The translations under genes were made by a program, and so were the position numbers. The notes beneath the pieces were generated by a model, which did not search any database, was not told where the DNA came from, and worked only from the letters and a program-made list of their open reading frames with translations. Source: Orthonyx spaldingii (taxonomy: Eukaryota; Chordata; Aves; Passeriformes; Orthonychidae). Taken from it: DNA of 64,000 nucleotides. The stretch lies in NCBI GenBank assembly GCA_013397795.1, contig VZTJ01004779.1, positions 661,835 through 725,834 on the forward strand. Direction: 5' to 3'. Below, piece by piece: positions 1 to 13,862 of the stretch; within the stretch, counting starts at the first letter, position 1, and each line of letters begins with the position of its first letter.

Positions 1-299
1 AGTAAAACTGACACTCACTGAAATAAAAGTCTGATTTCTAATGCATATGCTACTCTGCTTTTTTTTTTTGTCCACCAAGACTGCTGTAATCACAACGATT
101 TTAACAGGACTAAGTCTTAGCTCAGCTCTACCTATCAAGGTGTGCTTGGAAAACATGAGTATAATCCTACTTTTAATAGAAGTGTCTTTATTTAAAATGG
201 TCTACATATTTCATCAAAATAACAAACAACAGATGGCAAAGCATATGGTGTATCACTTACAGGTAGAACCAAACAAAACTTTTAAAGCTGCTCAAAAAG

Positions 300-690
300 T
301 AGGAGTGACTCTGGTAGCTTTGGGTCAACTGAACAAACACAACTCGACAGCAGCCGTATCTCACAGAAGAGCAGCACCTGGCCAGACCAGACAGGAGTGG
401 GTGGTCTTGGTTCATGGACATAAAGAGAAACATAAAGGGTCAGCCCTTTCTGAGTGGCACCAGAGCCACGGGGGCATGCCAGTGTCCTGACACTTGGCAC
501 CAGCTGTAAAAACTGCCCAGAGCATAAACATTGCCAAGATCCTCGAACTGGTGGCGCAGAAAGTCTGGTCTTAGGCTGGTGCTGTGTTTTATTATTGATT
601 GGACATATCTGCAACTCCACAACAGCTGCGATGGTGCTGTGTTATGCAGAGGAAGAGCAGAATAATGAAACCAGGAGTACTGCAAGCAAA
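300..690. other. GC-richer unassigned patch in intron 55
   Basis: Clearly less AT-rich than its surroundings and open in several overlapping frames on both strands (up to about 112 codons on the minus strand). I do not recognise any protein or element in it. An old retroelement or a conserved non-coding block are both possible. Confidence 0.3.
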
Positions 691-2635
691 TAACAAAAGT
701 CTTTCTTCCACTGTCTCATGTGACACAGCAGGAATGAACATGCTTTATGACAGTACCTTCTTAATTTCTTTTCATTTGCTTTTACTACATTCTTAGTGCA
801 AGCATGTGCACAAGCATGTGAATTCATATAGTCAGTGAATGTTATTTTACAAGGAAAAAGAGCACTTTTTATATTCAGAATTGAATTTAGTTCAGTCTGG
901 TGTTATACCTAAGCAGTTTCTGGTTTGATAAGGCATGGTCTGTGCCCCTTTTACTTAGAGGTCATGAGTTGAACTCATTGAAAATATAAATACACTACCA
1001 AATACACAAATGTATTCCTTTTTGCCTCTGAACTTACATTAATATAATTATATCAGCTGTGGGAAACAGTCAATTTATATAGACTAGAAATGACTTTTCA
1101 CCCCTCTAAAAGACAGGTGGCTTTTAACTGCAAACCTAACTCAAGCTAACTTGTGCTCAGGACAAGGAAGACAACACATGCTGTATGTCAGGTTTATGTT
1201 GAATACAAAGTCAGAAATTCAGGAATCTGAAGGTCATGGCCTTTAGCAAAAAGAACATCTAATACTGAATGAATATCCTGCACTAGCAGAGAGCTGAGGT
1301 CTGTCAGATCTCAGCGTAGAAAACAGATTTCAAAAGAAGGAACCTATTTTTGTGGTTGAGAAACAAGAATTCTCAGTGGACAAAAGTGGAGGTTCTGGTT
1401 GCTGTTTAAAATAAACATAAGAATGTTTCCCATTGTGGAATTTCCCTTTGTACTTTATAAAAAATAATGGAAAACTTGAGCTAAAGAGAATTTAATGCTG
1501 TCTTTTCAGATTATTCTGTCCTTGCTACTTCAATATTGGTAGTGTCTCCAAAAGAACACTAAAGTTGCTATTTTATAATTCTGCAACTCTTTAACTTCTG
1601 ATATTATTTATGTCTTGTGGAAATCAGGTTTTTGTAAAAGCAAGTAACTTTTCCTAGCACTGGAGGCACCACAGCAGTTGCAAATGGACAAAACTTTTCC
1701 ATATCCAGAACTACAGAAGGGATGGAAAAAATCCCAACAAACTAAAGCCTGTGAGAAAAATAAAAAAATAAACATATACTTACTTAATGGAGGAGGTACC
1801 AGTTCCAGATAAGAGGATTGCAAATATAGAATATGGTTAAAAATCAGACATATCTTTCTTTTTTGTGTCATTTTGTGAACCGCTTGAACCACTCTATGTG
1901 CCATTATAGAGATGGTGTTTTCTGCCCCTTTTAAATTTAAAAATGTAACTAGAGCAATTAGGATGCTCTAATTAATTATATATTCTTTGCTATGTCTTCA
2001 GATAATTTAGCTTCCTGGCAGAGTGGACATAAGAACAGCCTTGCAATAGAAGCCTTGCTGGTCCAAAAGAAAGGAAAAGAAATACATTACTGAAAGAAAG
2101 ATTTGAGAGAATGTATTTGAAACACATTTCTTGAGAACAAAGGTAAAGTGTACATTTCCCAAATATTAAAAGAAAATTCATTTATTTACATCATATAAAG
2201 CACAAAAAACAAATTAGCTCATCCTTATGTAAAGAATATCCTCAAATATGCCAAGGGTAAAGTTTTAAGTGCTAAATAAATGAGGCTATTAAATGGAAAA
2301 ATCTTCTCTTTTTTCCTCTTTAAGCTCAAAATTATTACTAATTGCCAAAATTTATTTTCCTTTGTCTCCAACAAATCAGAAAACTGTACTAAATAATTTA
2401 AAATCAGATGAATAGAGTACTGCTTACACTAAAAATCTTACTTCACGTTTTCACTGCTATATTACCACTGCTTTTTATTGAGATAGATGCTGCCTCTGAA
2501 ATGCTAGAGTTGCCATTTTATGACTTTGCACATCAATTCCTTTTAGCTAAATATTTTTCTTCAGAGACCCTGGAGTCAGCACACATGTATGACACTCCCA
2601 TAACATCACAAAGTCCAGAAAATGCATAATTTTCT

Positions 2636-2690
2636 GAAATGGAAATATTATAGGGAAAAATTTAATGAAATGGAAATATAATAGGGAAAA
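2636..2690. repeat. 31-bp tandem duplication
   Basis: The 24-base block gaaatggaaatatt... at 2636-2659 recurs at 2667-2690 with one substitution. Confidence 0.9.
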
Positions 2691-5600
2691 TATCTAGTGT
2701 TACTCCCTTTCTGTAACAGCACTGTTGCTATGGTAATTCTCAAATCTAGTATTTTCATGAGAAAGCTCTCTTCATTGAAAGAGCCAGAATTTATATCCAC
2801 CTTCATATTTATATGCTCAATTACACTTCAGAAACAGCATATGAAGGGTTTAGTTCTGCTTCTATAACTTTTAGTCAATTCTCTAAGTAGATGTTTCTTA
2901 ATGTTTGGTTCCATATTCTAAGACTCTGAGTATCAGAATCAAGTTCCATTTTTACTTCTCCTGGAAATCAGTTGATACTGCTTTGACAGCTTTTAGGCAT
3001 TCTATCAACTCTTGTACATGGAAATAAATTTAAATACAGCTAATAGATTTGTCCTATTAAAATGGAAACACTACTACATTGCAGTGATCTGGACAGAATA
3101 ATACGCATGTCAACTCACAATGGCAAAGAATGTACATGTTAAAATCTTTCCTCTGGTCACCTTACAGTTTAATAAACCAGAGGAACTATCTCATCATAAA
3201 GTTATTCTGAAAGTTGTCTAATCATTATTAATTTGTTGCTAATTGACTGCAATAACATTAAGCCAAGCACTTTGCTTCGCTCTAATGTATGTATGATAAA
3301 CACTTCAATAGGAATCTCACTGTGACACAGCATTAATTAATATCTGCTTGTTGTAGAGTTAAAGGTTTCCAATAGCCTCTGTGACAGTGACTCTTTAGAG
3401 GAAACATCAAAACTTTCTTATTTCCATGGTACTCATTACAACAGCATTACAAAACACCATATGCTTCTACTGTGGGTGTATTCTGTAATTCCAGTGCCAC
3501 CAGCAAGGAATGATATCACACCAAACAGCCCCTGTACTGAACATGATGTGTTCAGCAAGGACACTCAACACTTGTGACTCTGTGAGGAGAGTCAGAAAGG
3601 GTTTGGTGGGTTTAACACCCAAACCACCTTGCATCATTCTGCCAAGTGCTGAAGATAAGCAGTGTCCCTTTGGGAAGGGAAATGAAAATGCCTCAACATT
3701 TTCTTTTCTTTCTCGCAAAAGTATAGCAAGCAAGCAAGCAATTCAAAGAAGATGTGATCAGACATGTGAAAACTCTATGACTTACAACACCAATTTTATA
3801 GCACCAGTTTCAAACCTGACAGTGTAAAAGCAGGCTCTTTTGAAAATCTAAGTAAACTTAAGAAGATCCCCATAAATAAGTGGCAGGTTTCAGAGGCCAA
3901 AAGCCATGTTCCAACAGCTTGGAGCAGGATCATGGTCTTCAGGAAATTTCTGTACATTCAGTTCAAGGTGACAAAATACTACTTCTCACTGTTAAATTTC
4001 ATGGTTTTTTTTTCTCTTAGGTCTGATAAAATTTCCCCAAAGGTTTATAAACAGAAGTTTCAGAATGCAGTGTGATAGGTCTAGTACACACATGACAGTA
4101 TACATATAAAGGATTGCTAAAACACACTTTGAAAGCTCCTGCTTCTTTCTATCTTTGCTTTGGAATTCAGAAGTCAGAAAAAGAAGCATAGAGGGATATT
4201 GTTTGCAGCTACCAACTTCAAGAAATATACTGGAAATCCATAAAAAAAGTAGGCAGAGTTTCTTTATACTTTCAAATATAACATTTTGAATTGTCTAGTT
4301 ATTTGCTGTACTACAGTGCACTTAAAAACTGGCATTTAGATTCTAGACCAAGGATTGGTTTCAGCGATGTTTTTATGATGCAAGAATAATTTTGCCCCTG
4401 TCGAAGACAACTCAGACACTGGTAACTATAGAGGCATCACACATCAATACAACCACAAGCCCATGTTCGTCTTAGCTCTACTCATGTGCAAAACTTTGGT
4501 ATGCTAAAGTGCTTTTACTGAAATGGGACTGAAATGGTAGCTGTTATGTCACTGCTATGTTAAAGACAGGTTAATGACTTTACATAAAAATTCACGTGTT
4601 ATTTCTACAGGACACATATAAACATATTTTAAGTTCAGAAAAGCACACCTGATGTGTGCTGACTTTCATGTCCTTTTTTTTAAGATAGGTTCAGCATAAA
4701 AGACATTGCCTTTCCAGTTATTACACAAAGATTAAGTGCTAGGGACAGATGGGGGGAATTTAGTTAGTTATTTATTTGCATCCCCAACCACCCTCCTCCT
4801 TTCACCAGCTCTTATCTGACCTGAGTTAACTTTTATTTATTCCATCTTCATTCATCTGTTTCGCTCCTCCCTAGTTCTCTGTAGCTTTCTGAAGAACACA
4901 TAAATAATAAGATATTAAACACCACTCTTGGTCTGTTGTGACTTCTTCCTTTCATTTAGGCACATTCAGGGATTTTCAAGAAGACTCCTGCTCTGTGAAT
5001 AAGACTTCTGAGTATATGAATACTGAATTATTGAAATCTTGGAAGTACACTATCACCCTGATTGAGGGAGAGAGTTATGACTCAGAACTATGCCATCTTT
5101 TATTTTGATATAATCACAAAATCATAAAACAGAATATTAATTTACTGTATACATGACATAAAATGATATTTCACTATATCATGCACATGAAAAAGTAGTA
5201 TATTTCCTAAAACCAAATAACTATAATGAAAATTATTCAACATATTCCTATTAAAATTACTGTGAAATTCATTTATTGCTGTGAAAACTTTAATTTCTAA
5301 AATATTTATTCCCATCAAAGGAAGTCAACCAGCTCTAAAAACAGTCCTAAGTGATACATTTGGGAACTGAATGCAACCTGGTTTAGTCTGGACAAGCCAA
5401 AATCTGAATCTGTATATTCATCTAACCCTAGTACTAAAGCCAATGAGCTTTACATGCTTTCAGAATCAATTTTCTAAGGTAAAGATAATTCTCTGTTGCC
5501 CAATTTTAATTCATGTTCTAGAAGTTAATCTTCTGATATTGTATGTGATTAGCTTAAACCATAAGACACTAACATGTTCATTGCACTTTTCAAGAAATTA

Positions 5601-8240
5601 ATCCTCAGATAACTAGGGGAGTTTAGCAAAAAAGCCTCGGGAATCATGTTGAACAGCTCACACAGACCTCATGCAGCCACCCCATGCAAATGTGATCTTC
5701 ATCAGAAAAGATTGCCTCACTGCTTAAAAAAGAAGTTATGATATCGCTCCTTTGCTGGCTCTTTACCCTCTTATAATAACAATTTTCCTGCCACATTAAT
5801 GACAAATACATCATAATTATCTCTCTTCACCTTCACCTGGAACAGCACAGAACAGCCCTTAATCTAATTGCATCTCTAAATTCATAGGAAAACAGTCTGT
5901 CATGGTAAAGACTTGTTTGACTACAAAACCAGTAATGATTCAAACAATTAAGACTATCACTGCCTCTGTAATTCACAGATTCAGGAAAGCAACATCACTG
6001 TGATATGAAACACTGAAATACTTTTTGGACAGAAGGAGGAGTTTGAAACTTTTGATTTCCTTGGTCCTGTCAACTTTACCAACCCATTAACATTAAAATA
6101 ACTGCTGATACCTGGTTCAAGTCTGGGCACCAGTTCTGTGGAAAGCTCCACTTCATCTCAATAATGTCAGAAGACTGGTTTAGAGGTTAGGGAACATCAA
6201 TTTGTTCTGTTTCCCCTCCACACCTGGCAGCTGAAGTGTATTCTTTAAAATGGTAATACAATTAATCAGTGTGAGAGCTTGGGAATGTAATGTAAAAGGA
6301 ATTTAAAAAATCCAATTTCAGAACTGCCAAATTCATTTAGTGTAGTCAAGGGTTTAACTTAAGCCCAGAGAACCCTAGTCCTGATTTTCTTCAAAAATAC
6401 TGAAGCACATACAAAACAAAAGTATGGTTTCTTTACAGAGCATTAAGAGCTAAGCATTTCATAACAACAGAATTTTCCAAAATACAGCTGAAGGTAAAGA
6501 CAACAAGAGCACTGGGCTTGCAAACCAACCCCACTAATGAATAAGTGTTTCTGTGGTTGTACTCAGTATAACCAAACCAGATCTGGCTTGGGTGTATTCT
6601 GAACCCAGAGGCTGGAGCTTCAAACAGACCAACCTTAAAAAAAGTAAAATTTGAAAGCACACTTTTATGTCCTTAGAGTCTCATACATACTTAGATTTTT
6701 TACTTTCTTTCTCCAACACTGCAGCATCTGTTTGCTCTGCTAACATGAATATCACAGTCATTCCCTCTACACCCCTCCAGATGGGAAAGCCCTAACAGCA
6801 GCTAAGCAACTATCCTGAAAATAAAGAGTAATATCAGCTACTCATATCACCAATTTATAATAACCATACCTATCCCTATGTATGCATTACTTTGCATTTG
6901 CAGGACTAATTTACTCTGACAATATCTACACCAACATCAGCAACATACTAAACAAGATTTGAACATTTGTTCCTACATTTTTTTCTTTCAGCAGTGCAAG
7001 TGCTAGGGCAAAATTTAAGGAACAAAGACAAAAAAATAAGAAAGAATATGACTTTAACAGTTGTTTCAACTCAAAATAGGTGTCAGAAGTGTAGCATAAA
7101 ATAACTTAAAATAGAACAGTATTTCTCTGTGCCTGAAAAGAGAGATGAATAGGGAATTGTTTAAATTTATTCTCTCTCCATTCATTAATATTCCATGAGA
7201 CAATTATGATAGACTCAAAATAATTTATTTAAATTACAAAATAATTTTAGCAAATAAATTTGCTCTGTAGAACATGCTGAAACAGTTTATTAACACCATT
7301 TATTATCCCTAACAAGAGCAGCATCACTTAGTTTGTTGTGGAAGCCATATAGCATTGCTTCTTTTCTGCCCAAGTGGATGTGTAGCTCCTAAAGATTTCC
7401 TAAGTATAAGACAATTTCACACACTTGTTTTCAGAAAATATGATCCTGAAGACAGCCAAATGTAAACAGATTTTTTTTGTTTGGTTGTCCAGGTGTAAAT
7501 CAGCAAGAAGAGCAATCTTTTGGGAAAATACAAATTGCTCTCTTCTACTTCCCTCATTTACCAAAACACCCAAATCTAAAAGGACTGGGAATAACCCAAA
7601 CCAACTGTACACTAGCAACTTCTATAAAACAGCGGGAAGGAAGTGGCATGGGAATGCTGTGACTGGAAATTCTGGAAAGCATTCAAGATTTCCCAGTAGC
7701 ATCTGTGGCACAGTTTATTTTCTCACCATTACCTACTGCAGAGCAGTAACTCCTGAAGGCCTGGAGGAAGGCACAACTGAGCCCAACATTTTGAAACACT
7801 TGCAAATGTTTTATCTTCATGACTGTAAATATCATCAACAACATTCCAGAAGAAATGACATCTTTTATCTTCTAATAGCTCTGTTCTTGAGACCAGCTTG
7901 CTCAGTGTCAGCACTGTATTATAAACACTATCCTAGAAGTGCAACCTAGATTATATTCTGGAAACTGACAGCCAAATGCAAATGCTGTATTCCAGAGCTA
8001 AATACACAGAAAATTATACATATGAACGTGTGCATATATAGCAAGTTTAATACACATGTATCTCTGGCACATTAAATGTCTAAAGAATTTCGAAAAGTTT
8101 CATATTTCATTGATCCATAGCACAGAGAATCATAACCTATCATAACAATATGCTTAATTTGTGTTTTCTAGGTGACATTCACAAATGTTTCATAAATAAC
8201 ACCTATTTAATTTACCTAGCAACAACAGCAAAAAAAAAAA

Positions 8241-8279
8241 NNNNNNNNNNNNNNNNNNNNNNNNNNNNNNNNNNNNNNN
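8241..8279. other. Assembly gap (39 N) inside a poly-A tract
   Basis: Ten A precede the Ns and an A-rich stretch with interspersed G (8280-8312) follows, so the unresolved piece is probably an A/AAAAG low-complexity tract. Its true length is unknown. Confidence 0.97.
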
Positions 8280-10099
8280 GGAAAAAAAAAAAAAAGAAAA
8301 GAAAAAGAAAAGGTAACATTTCTACCTGTCTTGCAGAAGAAAATTAAGAAATCACAAGATTACTAAATCACCAAGAAATGCCCTGGAAAAATAACAATTT
8401 CTTGGCTCTTCTACTTCTCAGTTGTAAATCAGCATTTGGAAGGCATCCTTCAGGATCATGATTAGAAATCTCAGATAAGGAGAGGAAAAAATCCAAATGC
8501 ATTATGGTATCACTAGAGCTATTCTGTATTGCATTTCTGTGGCTCATCACTACTTAAAAAAAAAAGGGTTATAGATTATCCCTTCTATAAAATTAAGTAT
8601 CAAAGGACTCATTACCATTACAGTAATTAAGAGCATTTGTGCTAATTTCAAAAATATCTGTCAATGGTTTAAAATATCTTCTGTTCTATCATTTTATTTC
8701 CAGTGGGTAAGACAGACAATACATCAGTAATTTCAGGTCCAGTTCCTGACTGCAATGTATGGTATAACATGGTTCCTGCCCATCTTGAATGATATAACAC
8801 TTCTTTACATTAATGCAAGGAGGAAACAGAAAGACTGCAGAGGAATAAGTTTGGGACAACCCAGGCTTGAAGCTAAATTGGATTATTGCAAAGGGATGGA
8901 ACCGAGATTTGCAAGATACCTTGGAAATGTTGATTTAAAAATGAGAAGTAAAAGCCCCAAGCAGAAGGAATGTTTTTAGCACCCCAGGCAACAAAGAGCT
9001 GTACAGAAAATATCCCACACGGGCGGCCAGAGGGAGACTAAAATACAAAGCCAAGACCAAAACAAAACAAAAGATGCTCTTGCCAAGCAATGCAAAATTA
9101 CAGATATTTTAGTAAGGCTGATGATAATATCAGCATCCCGATTGTAACTTACAGAATTATTTTCTACCCCCACCCCCCCCAGACACTTTATAGTTACTCA
9201 TGTATGTGGAATATCCTGACCTCAAAATCAGCACCTCGAGCTGGTGCATGCAGGGTATCAAGGAAATTTACTTTCCACTTCATTACCACAACACCTGAGA
9301 TGTGAGAGGCTTCAATTCCAGCCAACTGTCTTGCCCGAGCCTCTCAGAGAAATATAAATAGATGTTTAACTTTCAAAGGATCCAGACTATGCTTTCTTTT
9401 CTGTGCTGTTTTTTGAAGTTTTGAGATCATCTGTTTTATGTAATGTAGCTGCAAAAATATTGCCTCTGAGTTAGCTCTGCTATAATTCACTCTTGCCACA
9501 GCAATGATTGAGTAAACAGAAGCTTCTACCAGAGGCATTCTTTTCTATTATTTATTGTAATATTTTTTCATAATTTAATGAGAAAAAATTTAAAAGCAAT
9601 ATTTTCATCCTTTCATGTTAAATTAATTTACAGTGCTATAAGCCATAATGAAAACAGAGAAATCATCAGCAAAACAGCATGCTAATAAAGACAGATTTCT
9701 ACAAAGTTTCTTAACTAAACTCATAAAATAATTTTTTTCTATTTCTGTCAGGTCCAGCTTGTCTCTTATTTGTTCCCAAGTATTGAGATATGCAGTGAAA
9801 ATTATATAACACTGAAATAGTAGAAACTACATAAGAACATAGAAATTGAGAATAAAAATTATATTTATTTTAAGAAAATGTGATTTATATTAGCATATAT
9901 TCTAAATATCTGCCCCCATATGTATAATGTGGAAAATGTCAACCTCCAGCCTTGTGTTGTAAAGATCTTAAGAAAAAAGCCCGTAAAAATATTTAAATTA
10001 GTAGACTTAAAATTTAAATAAAATGAATTAAATAATTTTAAAATCTCCATCGCTTCCCCTCCCTTTCCTCCATCTCACCCAAAGACCTGGGTAAAGAGT

Positions 10100-10470
10100 T
10101 TCTATCCTGAATCAGTTACAGTAAGTGTTGAGGATCTGTAAAATTCCTTTTGCTATCAACAGGACTTGAGCCTCCCAGGATTAGGCTTAGTTCAAGGAAC
10201 TCGTGGCTGTGGAAATGTAGCTGCAAGTCTGCTCCAAGGACAACATGAGGCATTTCTGCTCCCGTGCCCTGATCACAGAACTGGATCAGGACTGGTAACG
10301 ATCCTGGTTTCACCTGAGGCAGTGGGAGCCCAGCAACACCCGGGTGTACAACGTGTGTGCTCAATGTCTAACAGGAAACACAAGATAAGGAAACAACAAG
10401 CTGTCACTTAATAGCTCCCCATGCAAAACCAGCATTTCTTGGTGGTATTTTTCGGGCGGTGCTAACTCTC
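10100..10470. other. GC-richer, CpG-containing unassigned patch in intron 55
   Basis: Contains several CpG (ggaactcgtgg, ctcccgtgcc, taacgatcc, cacccgggtg, tttttcgggcggtg) in a CpG-poor neighbourhood. Open frames reach about 80 codons on each strand, with no recognised domain. It may be an LTR-like remnant or a regulatory block. Confidence 0.3.
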
Positions 10471-13400
10471 CATAGTATTCCATGTCCCACAAATCAAAGG
10501 TTAAAATAAAATGACTACTTTTTTTTTTTTTTTAAAGTAAATCAATAAGCTGGATAAACACTGCTGCAACTCTTACTCATGAGGCATAGAATTACAATAT
10601 CACAGTTAAAAAGAAAAAGAGATGATCCGTTCAGGCTAATGCACTGTTGTGACTGTAATAGGTGTAACAGAAGTGAGAACAGGTTTATTTCATAGCTTTG
10701 ATCTCAGAGCTTCCAGCAGGTTTCCAGGTTATGGAAAGAAAGGATTTGCCACTTCTTTTACAGATCAGGGAAATACACTTTGATATAACCAGTACAAAAA
10801 ATAGCAGGACAACTGTAAGCTTTTCCCAGCAAAAGACCTTTGAAGTTCAACAATGAAATTAAGTGACTCAGTCTTTTGGGTTTTGTACTTAGTCCTCCAG
10901 GAAGTGTATTTTGCTATCCTTTTTTGTTGAACTATGAAGTAGTTGAAAAAAAAAAAAAAAAAGTAATTAAAATTGTGTCCAACCTAGCAGCCTAGCAGAC
11001 TACTGAGGTAGAAATTAAAATTAGGTAGGCTTAATGTACTAGACAATGCATGGTATTTCTGGGGAGAATATAATTTATATCTTTAGTCTGCTTAGTTACT
11101 AGTTGGTGCTCACATTTCCTCCATTGGCAAAGTTCAGCTAAACACTATTCAGATTCAGATATCAGAAATTAATATTCTGGCATTAATAACAAGAAGTCGC
11201 ACAGTCCCTTTTTAAGGTTAATTAATTTATTTCACAACAAATTATCATTGTAACCTGATATAAGCTCTTCTTGACTGATACGATTTTTTTCAATCAAGCT
11301 GCTATAGGCTATGAAGACTTGTAACATGAAAAAGATTACACAAAGTAAGAAAATAAAAATGTTTGTGTTCAGAACTGATTACCATGCATACTTTTTGGTG
11401 TTTATGGCCTCTTTTGGCTTTGCATTATCTTTTCAACTACACAGACTGTACAGAGATGAAGATATTCATTTTAAATTGAGTCCAGACATTTTCACTCTCA
11501 TACCAATGCTTCTGGTGTCTCTTAGTGCCTAATACTAAACCCAACCTAAATGAGCAGATGATAAGCAATGTATTATTTTCTCTGCTGTAATTGTTCATAA
11601 ATACTGTGTTCTGTTTTAGATGTTTAATCTGATCAGTTGAAAGCTGCTAATTTACTGAGGCAAAAATGGACAGCTAAACTTCTGATCTCTCCTGCCATTT
11701 CTACAGCCTCTTCTACCTCTATTCTCATTCAGAAGAGTGATTCCACACAGAAGGGTGAATGAAAAACTACTGTTACTGTAGGCATTTCAATCATTTTATA
11801 TAGAAAAGAAACACAAAGGACAGAAAACGGTAACACTTTCCCACCTGGTGACAACAGAAGCAAGACAAGCCAGAACAACATCAAGCATAGACATTTCTCA
11901 GCAAGGCAGAGAAAAAACAAACAAATATCAGTGCCTCAACTCTTATGAGACATTTCTGTGGGCAGGAAGGTCAGCAGAAGACAGAGCTTAAAACTTGGAG
12001 TTTTCTGGCAGAAGAAATTTTCCAGACATATTTTCACATGTCCTCATAGTTACCTATGACTAAATTAATGGTCCTCATTTTGGGGAAAAGTGATCTCAGC
12101 AGTCTGAGTTTACATCTTGTTTCTCTTCTATTGCCTCATGGCAATTGTATGATATGGAAGGATACTGAGTGGTAGGACCTACATGACACTGTAAGCTCTT
12201 TAACCTGTAAAAGACCACCAAATGAAGTGAAAACCCCCACAAAACCCCCACCACATTTACACACTTGAGAGAGAGAACACACACACATTTTACACCAAGT
12301 TAAGGCAGCTAGCGTAGTCACTGATTTAGCTACTTCTCCTACGCTCTCTCTAAGTCAGAGGAGAGGAATATGTTTCTCCAGGAGACAAATAGCCCCATCT
12401 TGGCTCGACTAAACTGCCCTCTGGAAGTGCTTCTCTCTTATCCTGCTCTGTGCAGAACTGGGAAGACAAGGAATTGCAACCAAACTGAGCTCGGTGGCAA
12501 AAACTCCTGCAGAAAAACACATTCAGAAACAGCTCTTGGACATTTCTTCATGGTGTGAGGAGATACAAACACAGCTGCTCTTGCCTTGCTAGGGAGGGGA
12601 AGAAAACAGGATAACTGCATTTGGCCAGCTGCATAACTTTCTTGATTCCACCAGCTCTTATCAGGAACTTAAACAGCTCACACACCATTAACACTGAAAA
12701 GTAGGTGTCAGAAGTCGACTCTACATCATCTGCAGTAAGAATTCCAGTAAGAACAGGTGGCAGATACACAACAAACTGGTTACATGGCCTCTAAATAATT
12801 TTAAGGTGACAAAACACTGGAGAGAGGACAGTGCTCCATTATAATCTGTTTACTCAGTACATTAAATTGATACCTGGATACAAACAGCAGAGCTTGTGGC
12901 TGCTTGCACCAGTGTTTACATCCTGCTAACTTCACCTAAAGAAAATTCACAGGTTATTTGGAAAAAACACATAGCCCACAAGGTGAACAGGTTATCTGTA
13001 TAAACCTAAACACACGAGAGATATATGAAGGATAAAGGAATGTACATATAAATACAATACATATAAAAGAAGAACCTATATAAGAGAATTTATGAACTTA
13101 GATCTGAATTCCAGTGTCTTAGGCCCTAAATAATGTCACTCAACCTCATGAGAAACAGCTCAATACTGTTGTATTAGGGTACTTGATAGGCATCATAACA
13201 TCAAATGACCCCTAAAGACACATAAAATCAGAGAACTAACAACACAAAAATAACAATTATAAACCCTACAAAGAGTCCTAAGTAGCTATATATTTTCATT
13301 ACATTATTTAGCCTCTGAAAATGCAATTATTTGCTAACAATTTCAGAGAAGTCCAAATCTAGTTACATCTACTGAGACAATATACAGTAAAGCTATGATA

Positions 13401-13845
13401 AGTAGTTATAACTTAAGGCTGGATTTTCTGAATTCTCAAACAACATGCATTTTAAGCAAGTGGAAAATCCTGAACATCGGTTTAAAATCTCCTAACATAA
13501 TACAGCATTGCCACAAAGAAGGACAAATGTCCCCTTCCAGAAAGTTGCTAATGTTATCAGTGATAACAGGTGATGAACCCACTGGGATCATTGCAAAACT
13601 AACATAGCAATTCTGTACTAATAGCAAAAAAAAATAAAGGTCTTTTGATTCATATGTGGGATAAATGGCAGTTTATGTGGTAAACATCAACAAAATGGAA
13701 TCATCCACTCAAGAGGAAAACATACTAAATGAAATAGCATCCAATGAAAATAAATTATTCAAATGAAAAATGTTGCATGCAAGGAGAGATGAACATGTGG
13801 AACTTTGTGCTGACAGAAGAAACTTAAATTCTTGTCAACAGTTGA

Positions 13846-13862
13846 AAGAAAGAAAGAAAGTA
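13846..13862. repeat. GAAA tetranucleotide microsatellite
   Basis: gaaagaaagaaagaaag, about four units, in intron 55. Confidence 0.8.
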
